Source: Theodoxus fluviatilis (taxonomy: Eukaryota; Mollusca; Gastropoda; Cycloneritida; Neritidae). Taken from it: a stretch of 32,500 nucleotides of DNA. The DNA is taken from assembly GCA_034096865.1 (NCBI GenBank), contig JAWQFJ010020220.1:2501-35000 (forward strand), given 5' to 3'. Numbering within the stretch: position 1 is the stretch's first letter; every line of letters starts with the position of its first letter. A model generated the notes under the pieces. That model searched no databases. It saw nothing but the letters and a program-made list of their open reading frames with translations, and was not told the DNA's origin. Below are positions 1 through 9,760 of the stretch, one piece after another. The position numbers and the translations under genes were made by a program.

Positions 1-385
1 AATTTTTGTTACTTTTTAAAAACTTTTCGTTTTTTTCTATTGCGGGGGGCCGCTATTGCGGGATTTTTTCAACAAAAGTTCCTCAGACAATTTTGATTCT
101 TTTGTCCTAAAACGCATTAAAAAACCCATAAAATGTATGTTACTTTTTTTTTCAACTTAGAAAATGTTCGGGTTTTTTTCTTTAAAAAATCCCGCATTAG
201 CGGCCCCCCGCAATAGAAAGAAACCCGAAAATTTTTCTAAGTTGAAAAAAGTAACATACATTTTATGGGTTTTTTATGCGTTTTAGGACAAAAGAATCAA
301 AATTGCCTGAGGAACTTTTGTTGAAAAAATCCCGCAATAGCGGCCCCCCGCAATAGAAAAAAACGAAAAAAAAAAGTAACAAAAA
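1..385. repeat. Near-perfect foldback (inverted repeat)
   Basis: Bases 1 to about 183 are the reverse complement of about 214-385, around a loop of roughly 30 bases. The arms share an AT-rich core, a motif CCCGCAATAGCGGCC and long homopolymer runs. Only small differences separate the arms (for example CTCAGACAATTT against the reverse complement of AATTGCCTGAG). The left edge is cut by the window, so the true arm may be longer. It could be a foldback or MITE-type element, or an inverted tandem duplication. No coding capacity is visible. Confidence 0.85.
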
Positions 386-481
386 TATTATGGATTTTTA
401 GGCGTTTTAGGACAAAAGAATCCCAATTGCCTGAGGAACGTTTGTTGAAAAAATCCCGCAATAGCGGCCCTCCGCAATAGC
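386..481. repeat. Direct copy of the foldback's right arm
   Basis: This stretch repeats about 262-354 in the same orientation with roughly 90% identity by eye, offset by about 128 bp. It ends in two further GCAATAGCGGCCCTC units. It shows that the family is tandemly arranged as well as inverted. Confidence 0.75.
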
Positions 482-2639
482 GGCCCTCTGCAATAGAGAG
501 CCGACCCCCCAATCATCAATTGGCAAGGCGGAGGTCCGAGAGAACATGATTGCGTCCTGGCGCGAGAGTCGGTGAAGAAGTTACTAAAAGACGAAGTATA
601 ACTAACGATACAGACGTCACAGCAGTTTTTCATTTATAGAACATACCATGGTGACATCTCGAATAGCACGGGAACTTTTTCAAAGAAAAGAAAGCAATCT
701 AGATTAAATTGCAGACAATTTTGTCGAAAATGTTGTGCCTCGATACACATCAATTCATGGGACATAATTCAGGGAGTGGACGTGTATACAAATGTGTATG
801 CAAATGATTATTTAAAATAATCGACAGTGCTTGTCCAGAAATAACCCATACTCCTCAAAATATGCAAACGAACACTCGAACAGCAACTACCTCTGTGCAC
901 GTACTCATTTCCATTATTGGACAGTGAGAAGCACATTACAAGCACTGTCGTCTATCAGCGGCAACCCCATTGGCACGGTCTCCGCCATTTTGGTTCATCC
1001 GGGCCTCTTAACCGATCCGCAGTGAGGGACCTCCGGAGCTGTCTCGGCCACCCTCCTTCACAGCGAGAGCCTCCTTGTGAGCGAGACGACGTATGCAACG
1101 CCTAGCTCTCGAGTTTCTCTCGAGATTTCTTACCTAAAAAACGCGCCCTTGATAGTCAAGACTGACTGCGGATAGTTGCCAAGTTACATAACAAGACAGG
1201 TACGCCACAAACATCTGCCAAACTCTGCACAAATTTGAAATGAAGTGGAAATGTTTCATCCCATGATTTGTTTTCAACCTACCCAACAGTGGCACCTCAC
1301 TACGTTCAAATTTAGCCTAACCATTTGTCCAAATCTTAACAACATTCATAACTCCCCTCTTCTCTCCCCTCCTCCCTCATACCCATTCCCCATGCACTTA
1401 CAACACATTGTACTTTAATCAATGAATATATCTCTCCATAGGGCTCCAGCACTGCACAAAAATGTCACAATGATATAAGTTCAAAAACCACACTATATCA
1501 AACCAAACCCAAGGAGAAAGCTTGCTGGATACTGTGAGGTCACTGTCTTTATACCCTGAAGTACTATTATTCCAAGTTTCATTCAGCTGCTGTTTAAAAG
1601 CTTCTTAAAAAAATGCATCAGACACATAAAAATATGAGTCATTCACTTCAACATCTTCACATTCTACATTTTCATTGGGAGATAATCATTACCATTCAAA
1701 CAAGACAATCTCCCTGAGGAGACAGTGGGTGGAATTTCGTTTGGACTAATTTCCGTAGCATCAATTGCAACATTCTCAATTTGGTGACTCCCTAGTACAC
1801 TCCTTAAAGCCAAAGATTGACGTTTTTTTTTCACTGGACGAGCCTTTGTTTTCTCTTAATGGACCAAGCAGAAGACATAACTGATTACATCATTCAAGTA
1901 CTCGATAGGAGAATTTGGTACTTTTAACACATGAAATTTATGAGAATTGAGAGGTGGAGTGTTTTGATTGCAATTGTTATTGAAGTTATTTCTACATCAA
2001 GTACTGAACATCATGCAAAGAAACTGTCAAGCAGAATTGTCCAAACATATGCTTGCCATGCAGGATTGAGCCCGACGCTTTAAATTCTCAGGATAATGAC
2101 AATTGACAGCAAATCATTGAATCAAAACCTCTTCATGCAAGATCACCTTCACAAACTGGTGCGATAGCAAAAATGGTTCCACGAAATCGATTGTTGCTCC
2201 GGTGATATTGGCGGCCAAAATGGCGGGGAGATAAAAGTGGATGGAGAGTTGCTTCCTCTTATAGACAAAATCGTCGCATTGGCCCCCCGACGATTCAACG
2301 CCGGCATGCCAATGCTTCGTGAAATCAACCGTGTAGCATCCACAGTTGCTTTTTGGCATTAAAAAAATCAGACGTTGTGAAATAGTGTGTGCTGAAAATT
2401 TATCTGTCACTGTATTTTAGACAATACGTCCAAAGTTTAATAATGACCGTCCTCATGATTTGTCGTTAATATAAATCACCATTGTCGACACCAAATGCGT
2501 ACAAATCCTAGAAACCGGTTGTAAACACAATTATGAAGCAAATGATTGAAAGTAGAGATGAAAAGACACCCATGAACATAAAAACAAAGAACTTTGTCAT
2601 CGAGTTGATTTGACCTCATTGGCCCAATGTTGGCTGAAT
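482..2639. other. No recognisable gene
   Basis: No supportable gene was found. About 950-1110 is richer in GC, and 1107-1125 carries a small palindrome-like pair (CTCGAG, spacer, CTCGAG). From 1130 to 2110 the DNA is AT-rich with short open frames only. A 98-codon open frame on the minus strand (2114-2410) starts MPKSNCGC near 2360, a Cys-rich start that loosely recalls a THAP finger. The later THAP residues are not visible, so I make no call. An old degraded repeat is the likeliest content. Confidence 0.4.
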
Positions 2640-3716
2640 GCTCCATGCTAATGCCCAGTCGCGCCAATGCACGTGTGTTTGCTGGGGAAAGACTACTTTG
2701 GATGAGAGGATGTTTTCTGATCCTGCCGACTCATCTTCATCCTCGGAGTCTGAAGTTTCTCTAGCAGTTTGTCTGGTCGTGGCATCTTCTGGGTCCATCT
2801 CAGACTCGGGGTTGGTGGTGCTAGTGTCATTGTCAATATTGGCGGTGTCTTGCAGCAGCTGCTCGCAGGCTTCATCCAGGGGAGATTTCATCTGTTTCCA
2901 CACCGTTCTTTAGCCCTTACCCAGGCTGGGATAATCTACATTTGGCAAAGCATTTTTGAATAGTGGTTGGTCCCACAGAACACCATGCAAGATGCAGCCA
3001 TCTGCATTCAGATGGAGATAGCCAGATCTGATACACTGCTTGCTTCATCCATCTCTGTTAAACCATGGCGCAAGAAACACTTTGAGTATACTGGCCTTTC
3101 TTTGAAGAGATTATGCCAGTATTAAAAAGGCTGCAGCATGGATGTGGTGTTGGAGGAGAGGAACTGGGGCTTGACTTTTGAGAATGTCAAGTGAGGTTGG
3201 GCTCCACAGTAGAAAAAGAAAGATTCTTCACTCTTGATTTCTCATCTGTGAATTCAACCGCTCAGATCATTCTCTGAAGATAGTCATCCGTTTCCTTTGA
3301 TTCCATTTGTAAGTGATGGGGAGGTTGGGCTTGTTGATGCCTTACAGGCAAGATAGATTTTCAGTTCGACTAATGACAAGGTTATTTTTTTCTCCAGATG
3401 CTGAAGCACACAACAACACATTCAGTCTATCCTTTAAAGTCTTCACTCCCTTGCACCTATCTCCTTTAATCACCATGGACTTGCTCGGAAGGATCCGACA
3501 GAAAAGTTCTGTTTCGTCACCGTTTGCAATGCGATCCAAAATGTAGTCTTTGATGATCTCAGGCAAACACTTTAACCAGTCATCAATTACAGCCTGAGAA
3601 ACACCAGCAAATTCTCTACTCGGAGAAAATAATTTGACATTTTGCCTCTTCTCCCATGATTCCAACCATCCATTGAACGCCATGAAGCCGTCATGAGCCA
3701 GCTCAAGTGACAGCAA
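2640..3716 (-). pseudogene. Tigger/pogo-like (Tc1/mariner superfamily) transposase remnant
   Basis: The family encodes DDE transposases with a CENP-B-type DNA-binding half that cut and paste DNA transposons. Read from 3716 downward, a 124-residue frame contains the sequence AFNGWLESWEKRQNV, then AVIDDWLKCLPEIIKDY, then NGDETELFCRILPSK and RLNVLLCASASGEK. These match in order the end of the helix-turn-helix half and the first catalytic Asp block (usually NADETGLF) of Tigger proteins. Below 3340 the likeness continues in shifted frames (PITYKWNQRKRMTIF; later LDEACEQLLQDTANID and an acidic tail near 2700-2850). The second and third catalytic blocks are scrambled by stops and shifts. The N-terminal half is missing upstream of a poly-G run at 3718-3728. 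A dead copy; the superfamily assignment is solid, but the ends are not defined. Confidence 0.8.
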
Positions 3717-3969
3717 GGGGGGGGGGGCTTTCCCCTGAAAAACCCAAAAGAGTAGCTATGTAATAATTATAGATTAAAACGATATAGACAAATAGATAAT
3801 CGGTGATCAAACAAAACAAATAGTAGGATTGGCATGCAGCATGAGCTGCTTTGAGACCTTCCTCGTCAGATGGATTGCTGTGCTCTCTGTGCTCCTCCAA
3901 CTCTCACACATCGGTCCCCAAGCAGCACTCTCAGCAATTTCACTGTCAAGTTCATTCATCTCATGAAAA

Positions 3970-4113
3970 ATAGTTAATGAACAGACATGATAGGTTAAGT
4001 AGCAAGAAACTGCCTACGGAGCGAGGCAGCAGACGATCTTCAGAGGAAGAGCCCCCGTCGACAAGTGTTTCGGCTCTTTAAACTGGTTCATAGTTAATGA
4101 ACAGACATGATAG
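3970..4113. repeat. 24-bp exact direct repeat with 120-bp offset
   Basis: The 24-base word beginning ATAGTTAATGAACAGACATG occurs at 3970-3993 and again at 4090-4113. The 96 bases between them contain AGAGCC and GGCTCT arms that can pair, and on the minus strand a GAGCCGAAAC word of the kind seen at the ends of Penelope-like elements. This could be a target-site duplication around a short insertion, or the edges of a tandem duplication. Confidence 0.7.
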
Positions 4114-5701
4114 AATAACTCCTTTGTGCGTTTTTGCTTTGGAATTAATGATCTGCTGTCAAACAAGAAGTACATCAATCAGCAGCACTTGGATACTAAG
4201 TGCGCCTTTTGTGCAATTGATGAAAATGAAGAATATGGAGAACAGCAGGAAGGCGGCTGGTCCCGACGGAGTGTCCTCCTCAACGATCAAACGCTGCTCC
4301 GAGCAGCTTGCCCCGGTCTTCACGCAGATCTTCAACTCCTCCCTTGAACAGTCTGTCGTCCCCTCTGGCTTCAAACGCTCCACCATCATTCCCGTCCCCA
4401 AGAAGGCAACGGTGGCGTCCCTCAACGACTACCGCCCGGTCGCCCTGACTTCGGTGGTGATGAAGGTCTTCGAGCGACTAGTCCTCAAGCATATCCAGTC
4501 CGTCACCACCGACAGGATGGACTCGCGGCAGTTTGCATACCGGACCAATCGGTCTGTCGACGACGCCGTCGCGCTGGCCATCCACTTCGTCCTCCAGCAT
4601 CTCGAGTCGCCCAACAACTATGCCCGACTCCTCTTTGTGGACTACAGCAGCGCTTTTAACACCATCGTCCCTCAGAGACTCTTTGACAAGCTGCTGACCC
4701 TCGACCTCTCTCCTTCCATCTGTCACTGGGTCCTGGACTTTCTCCTGCGTCGTCCCCAGGCCGTTAAGATCAGCGACCTCACCTCCCAGACCCTCATCCT
4801 GAACACTGGCGCCCCCCAGGGGTGCGTGCTGTCCCCTCTCCTCTACTGCCTCTACACGAACGACTGCGTGTCACATCACGAGTCTGTGCAGCTCATCAAG
4901 TTCGCGGACGACACTACAGTCGAAGGTGCGATCTCCAACAGCGACGAATCCCACTACCGCCGGGAAGTCGACTGCTTGGTGTCGTGGTGTGGTGAGAACA
5001 GTCTTGAGCTGAACACCACCAAGACCCAGGAGATGATCGTCGACCTGAGGAAGAATCCCACCCCCATCGTTCCACTGATGATCGGCGGCCAGGCCATTGA
5101 GATCGTGGACTGTTTCAAGTTCCTCGGCACGCTCATCTCCTCCGACCTCAGTTGGGGCAACAACATTGACGGCATCCATAAGAGTGCCCAGCAGCGGCTG
5201 TACTTCCTGAGGCAGCTCAAGAAGTTTGGACTGTCTCCGGAGATCATGCTCCAGTTCTACCGTGCTGTGGTGGAAAGTGTTCTTACCTTCTCCATCTGTG
5301 TGTGGTTCGGAGGGGCCACTCAACAGCAGAAAGACAAGCTGGAGCGTGTCGTGCACGCTGCTGGCAGGATCATTGGCCGTGATCTGCCCTCCCTAGCCTC
5401 TATCTACGCCCAGCGCATAGTGCGCAAGTCCCGTAAGATTGTGGCGGACCCCTCCCACCCTGCTTGCTCCCTCTTCCAGCTCCTTCCCTCTGGCCGTCGT
5501 TTCAGGTCCCTCAAAACGCGCACATGCCGTTTTCAGAACTCGTTCTTTCCCACGGCGGTGACGGAGCTCAACGCTGTCCAGAACCTCCCCGGCAGCTTTG
5601 CCGCCGCTGATCCTGTCGGCGGTGCGCACACACTTCTCCACATCTATGACAGTGCCACTTTCTCTTTTGTGCTTCCTCTGGGTTATATGGACTGCTTCTG
5701 A
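4097..5701 (+). CDS. LINE ORF2 fragment: reverse transcriptase and C-terminal domain
   Basis: A 534-codon open frame. Residues 1-49 look unrelated to the LINE and are probably flanking sequence read through by chance. The LINE protein begins near residue 50 ([12 protein letters not shown]). Then follow [20 protein letters not shown] (about 109-128), [14 protein letters not shown], motif [12 protein letters not shown] with catalytic Asp182, [12 protein letters not shown] (motif B), the catalytic KFADDTT box at 268-274, and [13 protein letters not shown] at 341-353. The C-terminus, including [20 protein letters not shown], is characteristic of CR1/Rex1-type LINEs of fish and molluscs. The enzyme would copy element RNA at a nicked target. 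Both catalytic Asp positions are intact and there is no internal stop, so this is a young insertion. It lacks the N-terminal endonuclease, so it should not be autonomous. The codons are GC-rich compared with the AT-rich surroundings. Confidence 0.85.
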   Translation: MNRHDRITPLCVFALELMICCQTRSTSISSTWILSAPFVQLMKMKNMENSRKAAGPDGVSSSTIKRCSEQLAPVFTQIFNSSLEQSVVPSGFKRSTIIPVPKKATVASLNDYRPVALTSVVMKVFERLVLKHIQSVTTDRMDSRQFAYRTNRSVDDAVALAIHFVLQHLESPNNYARLLFVDYSSAFNTIVPQRLFDKLLTLDLSPSICHWVLDFLLRRPQAVKISDLTSQTLILNTGAPQGCVLSPLLYCLYTNDCVSHHESVQLIKFADDTTVEGAISNSDESHYRREVDCLVSWCGENSLELNTTKTQEMIVDLRKNPTPIVPLMIGGQAIEIVDCFKFLGTLISSDLSWGNNIDGIHKSAQQRLYFLRQLKKFGLSPEIMLQFYRAVVESVLTFSICVWFGGATQQQKDKLERVVHAAGRIIGRDLPSLASIYAQRIVRKSRKIVADPSHPACSLFQLLPSGRRFRSLKTRTCRFQNSFFPTAVTELNAVQNLPGSFAAADPVGGAHTLLHIYDSATFSFVLPLGYMDCF

Positions 5702-5702
5702 G

Positions 5703-5930
5703 TGTGGTTGGGGGTGGGGGGAGGGGTGGGGGAGGGGTGGGGGTGGGGAAGGGTTGGTCTTCTTGTAGTTGCGCAGGGTTGTTTTTGTATTGTTCTATTG
5801 TATTCTTTTGTGTGGTGACGGGGGGTGGGATGGGGGTGGGGGGGTGGGGGGGTACGTCTTAGTGGTCTTGTCTCTGTTCATATGTATTATTTATTGTCAC
5901 TTAAAAGGGGGTGGGTGGGTGGGTGTATCA
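5703..5930 (+). other. G-rich tract in the LINE 3' UTR (quadruplex-prone)
   Basis: Immediately after the stop codon the plus strand has repeated runs of four or more G separated by single T or A bases (about 5708-5755). More follow at 5820-5855 and a GGGTGGGTGGGTG stretch at about 5910-5925. Such spacing can form G-quadruplexes on the sense strand of the element. Confidence 0.65.
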
Positions 5931-6233
5931 TCTTAGTTTGTTCCTCTTTTGTCAACAGTTCTTAAATAGTAACTTTAATTGTTCATTGTATATTGCCCCA
6001 TTTACCAGTTAATCCTTTGGTTTCAGGTGCAGTCTTATCTCTTGTCTGTGTGCAGCTGCGTGTGTGTCGTGAGTGAGGTACATCGGGAAATGTCCATGTT
6101 TTTTGCATAAACGGCGTGTTAGGGTGTGTAAGCGATGCGTGTGTTTGGCTTTTTGTTTTGTTTCTTTTTTAGCCTTCATCACTTAGTTTTCCTCGTGCTC
6201 GTTTTTTAAATGATGTCACTTGGCGCAATAAAT

Positions 6234-6254
6234 TACTGTGTACTGTGTACTGTG
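6234..6254 (+). repeat. (TACTGTG)3 LINE tail
   Basis: Three exact TACTGTG units follow an AATAAAT word at 6226-6232. This fits the short tandem repeats that end CR1-group LINEs. Confidence 0.65.
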
Positions 6255-6350
6255 TGTATTTCCTCTTATTTGCCCTGTTTATGACGACCTTTGGAAAAAA
6301 TATATAAAAACCGCTGGCGCTGAACCTCCAGGTTTTGGCATAAAAAAAGA

Positions 6351-6396
6351 TCGGGTTCGAACTCGCAACCTCTCGAGAAAAGAGGGGGGGAACCCC

Positions 6397-6427
<31 letters not shown>

Positions 6428-6560
6428 AAACACAAAAAACCAGGTCGGATTCGAACCCACAACCTCTTGAAAAAAGAAAAAAAAAGTTTCAGTGCAGAAT
6501 CGAACCTGGTCATGCATGACCAAGAGGCAAACGCTCTACCAATCCTGTCATTGGAGATCT
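6351..6560 (-). repeat. tRNA-derived SINE-like sequence with three B boxes
   Basis: On the minus strand the end at about 6550 reads like the front of a tRNA gene, with GGATTGGTAGAGCG and then GTTTGCCTCTTG, matching an A box and anticodon arm. It is followed by GGTTCGATTCTGC (6494-6506). Two further B-box copies lie in the same orientation: GGTTGTGGGTTCGAATCC (about 6447-6464) and GGTTGCGAGTTCGAACCC (about 6353-6370). A poly-G/poly-C and CA tract (about 6388-6430) separates them. RNA polymerase III promoters of tRNA-derived SINEs have this A/B layout. The second and third boxes look like repeated tRNA 3' halves. The cloverleaf is not intact, so this is not a functional tRNA gene. Confidence 0.65.
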
Positions 6561-7589
6561 TGTGTGCCTGAGTTTTTGTAAAGCATTTTTAGCGTTCGCA
6601 GCGACAACTTACAAGTGACCGTGAAATAGGAAGGTGTGAGATGAGATTTTACCCTGGGAGTAAACAAAATAAGTTTATTTCCGACCATTTACCTTTGCTG
6701 AAACTACTGTGTTCTTCGGCTGATTTTAGCGAGATTTCCGACAGAGCGATCTCCCCGTTTTCTCGTGTCTCCCCCAGAGCGCTTGTTCGAGATGTGTTGT
6801 ATAGATTATGCCACGTGCGTGAGGAATAAAGTTTAGTGTATGAATAGCAGAATGCAAGTGCGTGCAAGGGTTTTTATAGTATTTCTTGAAAGCGATATGT
6901 ATGTGAGAAACAGTTTGTTTCGTAATTTGTAAACATAAACACTAATTAGCCGAGTGCGTGGAGAAGCGAGTATAAACACTAAAATGAAATCCCCACACTA
7001 AAGCTGGGAAAAGGGTCAAGGTGTCAGTAAACTATATCTCTCGTAAAAGATCTAAACACAATTTTCTCCATGGAAAAGAACGTCCCTAACAAGCTGTTCT
7101 TAATAAAGAAATAAACACCGGACGCATAATTTGATCTGCGCACTGAGCACACACCTATAATCTTTGCTGAGCAGCAGACGCTCGACTCGAGCAGCATACA
7201 ATGATAAACGCGAGAAGAACAGAAAAATTGAACTTCGTAATTTGTGATGCACAAGATTCCTTTCACTGTTAAACCTCAGGAGAAAATACTGTTGTTAAAA
7301 ATGCTGAATTTCCTTACCCTGCTTTTCACTGGCTTCAGTACCGCGAGTACAGCAGGATAGACATTGATCCAGTGCATTCTGGATTCGGATGCATCCCTTT
7401 TTTCGAAACCTATCCTCTTCAATGCGTCGAGGTAAGTGAATTCTTTGCAATTTTCCTCTGCTGCATGCTTTATGTATCACGTAGTTTGCAGAATGAGGAA
7501 ATGCAAGCCCCCGAAGCCGAAGGTTGCAGACTCCTACTCGTTGCTATTCTCACTATCGTCGAAAGACGCAAAAACGGGAACGTAACTCT
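6561..7589. other. No recognisable gene
   Basis: Only short open frames of unlike codon use occur on both strands. I recognise no domain, RNA gene or repeat in it. Confidence 0.4.
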
Positions 7590-8595
7590 AAGGCGCCTAC
7601 ACACGTTACGTTTTTCAAGCTGGTTTTGCTCCCGATCCGGCTGACCGTGCGTGTAAAAAGCGGGTTGACAGCCACACGCAACGATTACACCCACACCGCG
7701 AACTGGAGCGGTGTTCATTTACGCGAAGCAAAGTCAGAATTTAGAGTTACGTCCCTTTCATGAGACTATGACAACAGACGCTCCGTGTAGGCTGCAGCTC
7801 AATCAATGCGAAGACGCAACGATAAAATTCGATCCGCAGACAGATGCTTTCGGCGTGTAGATGAATGTGTGTGACCTGCATTGCGAATTGTAAAATGTAC
7901 CATCTTCCACGAACTATTCATGCATTCAACATACAGCTTTGATAAATTAATGCCAACTCTCGCTTTCGACGTGAAGGCTGTAGCTGCCTGTAGCGAAGCC
8001 GCAATGATAAAAGTCAATCCGCGGACATGCTTTCTCGGCGTGTAGGTGAATGCGTTTGACCTGCATTGCGAATTGTAAAATGTACCATCTTCCACGAACT
8101 ATTCATGCATTCAACTTACAGCTTTGATAAATTAATGCCAACACTCGCTTTCGACGTGAAGGCTGTAGCTGCCTGTAGCGAAGCCGCAACGACAAAAGTC
8201 GATCCGCGGACATGCTTTCTCGGCGTGTAGGTGAATGCGTTTGACCTGCATTGCGAATTGTACAATGTACCAGCTTTCACGAACTATTCATGCATTCAAC
8301 ATACAGCTTTGATAAATTAATGCTGTTCATGGCTTACATTTTCTTTGGATGGGCTTTTAGTATCCCAAATACACCTTTTTATGTGTGAAGCGATGACAGC
8401 GTCAGCCATTAAAATTGGCGACTAGTCGCCAGAACGCGAGATCTCGCGTCGCCGGGCATGTGAACCGGTCCGGACGGGGTCGAAAAATAGAGCCAGCCCT
8501 AGTCACAAGAACCGTGCCGGATTAGTCCACGGTTTCGATTTTTGACCGGATCGGCAGCAAAACCGGGGGACAACCGGTACGTGTGTAGGTGCCTT
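7590..8595. mobile_element. Non-autonomous TIR DNA element with internal satellite
   Basis: The left end AAGGCGCCTACACACG (7590-7605) is matched by the reverse complement of CGTGTGTAGGTGCCTT (8580-8595) with one mismatch. The similarity continues inward for about 50 bases to a shared CCGATCCGG. No transposase frame lies between the ends; instead the middle is a ~184-bp tandem array (7789-8322). Just outside the ends TA-rich bases occur (CT on the left, TAAT on the right), but an exact target duplication cannot be fixed, so the superfamily is open. Confidence 0.7.
7789..8322. repeat. ~184-bp tandem repeat, about 2.9 copies
   Basis: The word CGGCGTGTAG recurs with its last five bases starting at 7856, 8041 and 8225, giving periods of 185 and 184. 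Copies 2 and 3 differ by few bases; copy 1 is more diverged. Each unit contains GACCTGCATTGCGAATTG and GAACTATTCATGCATTCAAC. An 85- to 98-codon minus-strand frame crossing it is a by-product of the repeat. Confidence 0.9.
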
Positions 8596-8664
8596 TAATC
8601 CGTACCTCGCTTCGCGTAGAGCAAAAATAGCCGAATGCGCGGTCTTAGTAATGTATGGTCTTTG

Positions 8665-8690
8665 ACTGAACTGAACTGAACTAAAATTGG
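8665..8690. repeat. Short (TGAAC)n run, possible LINE tail
   Basis: Three tandem TGAAC units follow TTTGAC at about 8669-8684. Pentamer tails of this kind end several invertebrate LINEs, but no LINE body is recognisable upstream. Confidence 0.3.
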
Positions 8691-8725
8691 GGAAAAGATA
8701 ACTCTGTTTGACTCGATATCGAGTT

Positions 8726-9165
8726 GGCTATTCCATCAATTGAAATCTCATGGGGTGGTTTTCGAGTTTAAGACTTAAATAAATCACTTTCTTTTCGAGC
8801 CTCGATTCTGAAAATTTGACACATTCAATCGGACCTAACTTCCAGTAAGTGTGCAAAATGCCAAGGAAATCCGTCCAGTAGTTTTTGAGAAATCAGCCGT
8901 TAAAAAGGGCCTGAAGGGCAGAGATACACAATAAATTATGTCACGGTATTGAGGACGTCACACATTTCGCAATTTGGCCATTCCATGAATCGAGTATTTG
9001 GGGAGGCGCTGTCGAGTGTACGACCTTAAAAAATCACTTTTTCTTCAAGCCTCGATTCTGAAAATTTTATACATTCAATCGGACCTAACTTCCAGTTAGT
9101 GTGCAAAATGTCAAGAAAGTCCGTCCAGTAGTTTTTGATAAATCAGCCGTGAAGTCGGGACAGAC
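8726..9165. repeat. 250-bp tandem dimer
   Basis: CTCGATTCTGAAAATTT at 8801 recurs at 9051, and GGCTATTCCAT at 8726 recurs as GGCCATTCCAT at 8976. Both give an offset of 250 bp. The units share ACATTCAATCGGACCTAACT and CCGTCCAGTAGTTTTTGA. The second copy ends in GGACAGACACACAGACATAC, a style of ending seen in many invertebrate interspersed repeats. Family not identified. Confidence 0.85.
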
Positions 9166-9349
9166 ACACAGACATACAGATAAAGTCTGTCGGACCTCCA
9201 GTAAACCTGGAGGGATAAAACGGCATCTGAAGAGTCACACCCAAACGGGATGTATGTATTTGATGGAGGGATCGGATCCAAATTTAACTATGGACGTAGC
9301 AATGTTCATGAATACATTATGCGTTAACTCTGAGAGACAAAGAACTTAA
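9101..9349 (+). other. Open frame with weak zinc-finger-like stretch
   Basis: An 82-codon frame includes VCRTSSKPGGIKRHLKSHTQ. This faintly resembles the C2H2 finger used before some LINE RTs (Cys, then GG-x-x-RH-x-x-SH), but the second Cys is not present. It overlaps the second unit of the 250-bp dimer. I do not consider it a gene; it may be the rim of an old retroelement. Confidence 0.2.
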
Positions 9350-9438
9350 GAGCAGGAACACACTACCTCGAGTTGATCTTTGATTGTCCATCAGATGAAC
9401 TGATAACTTGGTTCGCTAGTTTTGTGTTTCTTATCATG

Positions 9439-9610
9439 ATCCCCCTGGGGGTTCGGGGTAAGAATTGACCCACCGCGTCTCCCTACGCGATTCGTAAGAG
9501 GCGAATGACTAGGGACACGGTGACTTGAATTGCGTTTACTCTAAACTGCTCTAGTGATTCTCCTGCTCAGTGGCCTTACATAGCCTTCAAAGGCTGATAG
9601 ACTGTAAACA
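9439..9610. repeat. Dispersed repeat family, copy 1
   Basis: This 172-bp segment matches 15029-15203 over nearly its full length at about 90% identity by eye. Shared words include GTCTCCCTACGCGATTCGTA, GAGGCGAATGACTAGGGACAC and TTACATAGCCTTCAAAGGCT. Both copies run straight into a CATC array, as though the array is the tail of the element. No coding capacity; it may be a SINE or a LINE 3' UTR. Confidence 0.85.
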
Positions 9611-9704
9611 CCATCCATCCATCCATCCATCCATCCATCCATCCATCCATCCATCCATCCATCCATCCATCCATCCATCCATCCATCCATCCATCCATCC
9701 ATCC
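9611..9704. repeat. (CATC)n microsatellite
   Basis: An almost pure tetranucleotide array of about 23 units, starting exactly where the dispersed repeat ends. Confidence 0.97.
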
Positions 9705-9720
9705 TTCTTGTCACGTTATG

Positions 9721-9760
9721 GGCGGCTGGCCTAAATAAAAGATTTCGAGTTCGAGTTCGA
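9721..9760 (+). repeat. LINE-type 3' tail with (TTCGAG)n
   Basis: GGCTGGCCTAAATAAAAGAT is followed by TTCGAGTTCGAGTTCGA. The same layout, in reverse orientation, ends the LINE fragment near 22851-22893. It therefore looks like the extreme 3' end of a related LINE, truncated to about 40 bases. Confidence 0.6.

Larger units (their letters stand above)
4240..6254 (+). mobile_element. 5'-truncated CR1/Rex1-like LINE
   Basis: A non-LTR retrotransposon body containing the reverse transcriptase and C-terminal part of ORF2, a G-rich 3' UTR and a short tandem tail. The homology starts abruptly at about 4240, within the fingers region of the RT, with no endonuclease upstream. That is the usual 5' truncation of a LINE insertion. 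The 3' end is placed at the three TACTGTG heptamers (6234-6254), because CR1-group LINEs typically end in a short tandem repeat rather than poly(A). I did not find a clear target-site duplication. Confidence 0.8.

Noticed and set aside
831..1105. GC-richer patch with short frames, considered as a promoter or first exon
   Set aside because: No core promoter element, splice signal or recognisable peptide supports it.
2114..2410. Minus-strand frame starting MPKSNCGC, considered as a THAP-type zinc finger
   Set aside because: The later Cys, His, Trp and AVPTIF-type landmarks of THAP domains cannot be placed.
4871..5356. 161-codon frame opposite the LINE RT
   Set aside because: It is an antisense shadow of the GC-rich RT coding sequence.
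6494..6550. Intact tRNA gene on the minus strand
   Set aside because: A and B boxes are present, but acceptor and T arms do not pair into a full cloverleaf, and the B box is repeated downstream as in a SINE.
9611..9704. Regular short units considered as a CRISPR-like array
   Set aside because: Units are a pure tetranucleotide without spacers, and the window is eukaryotic.
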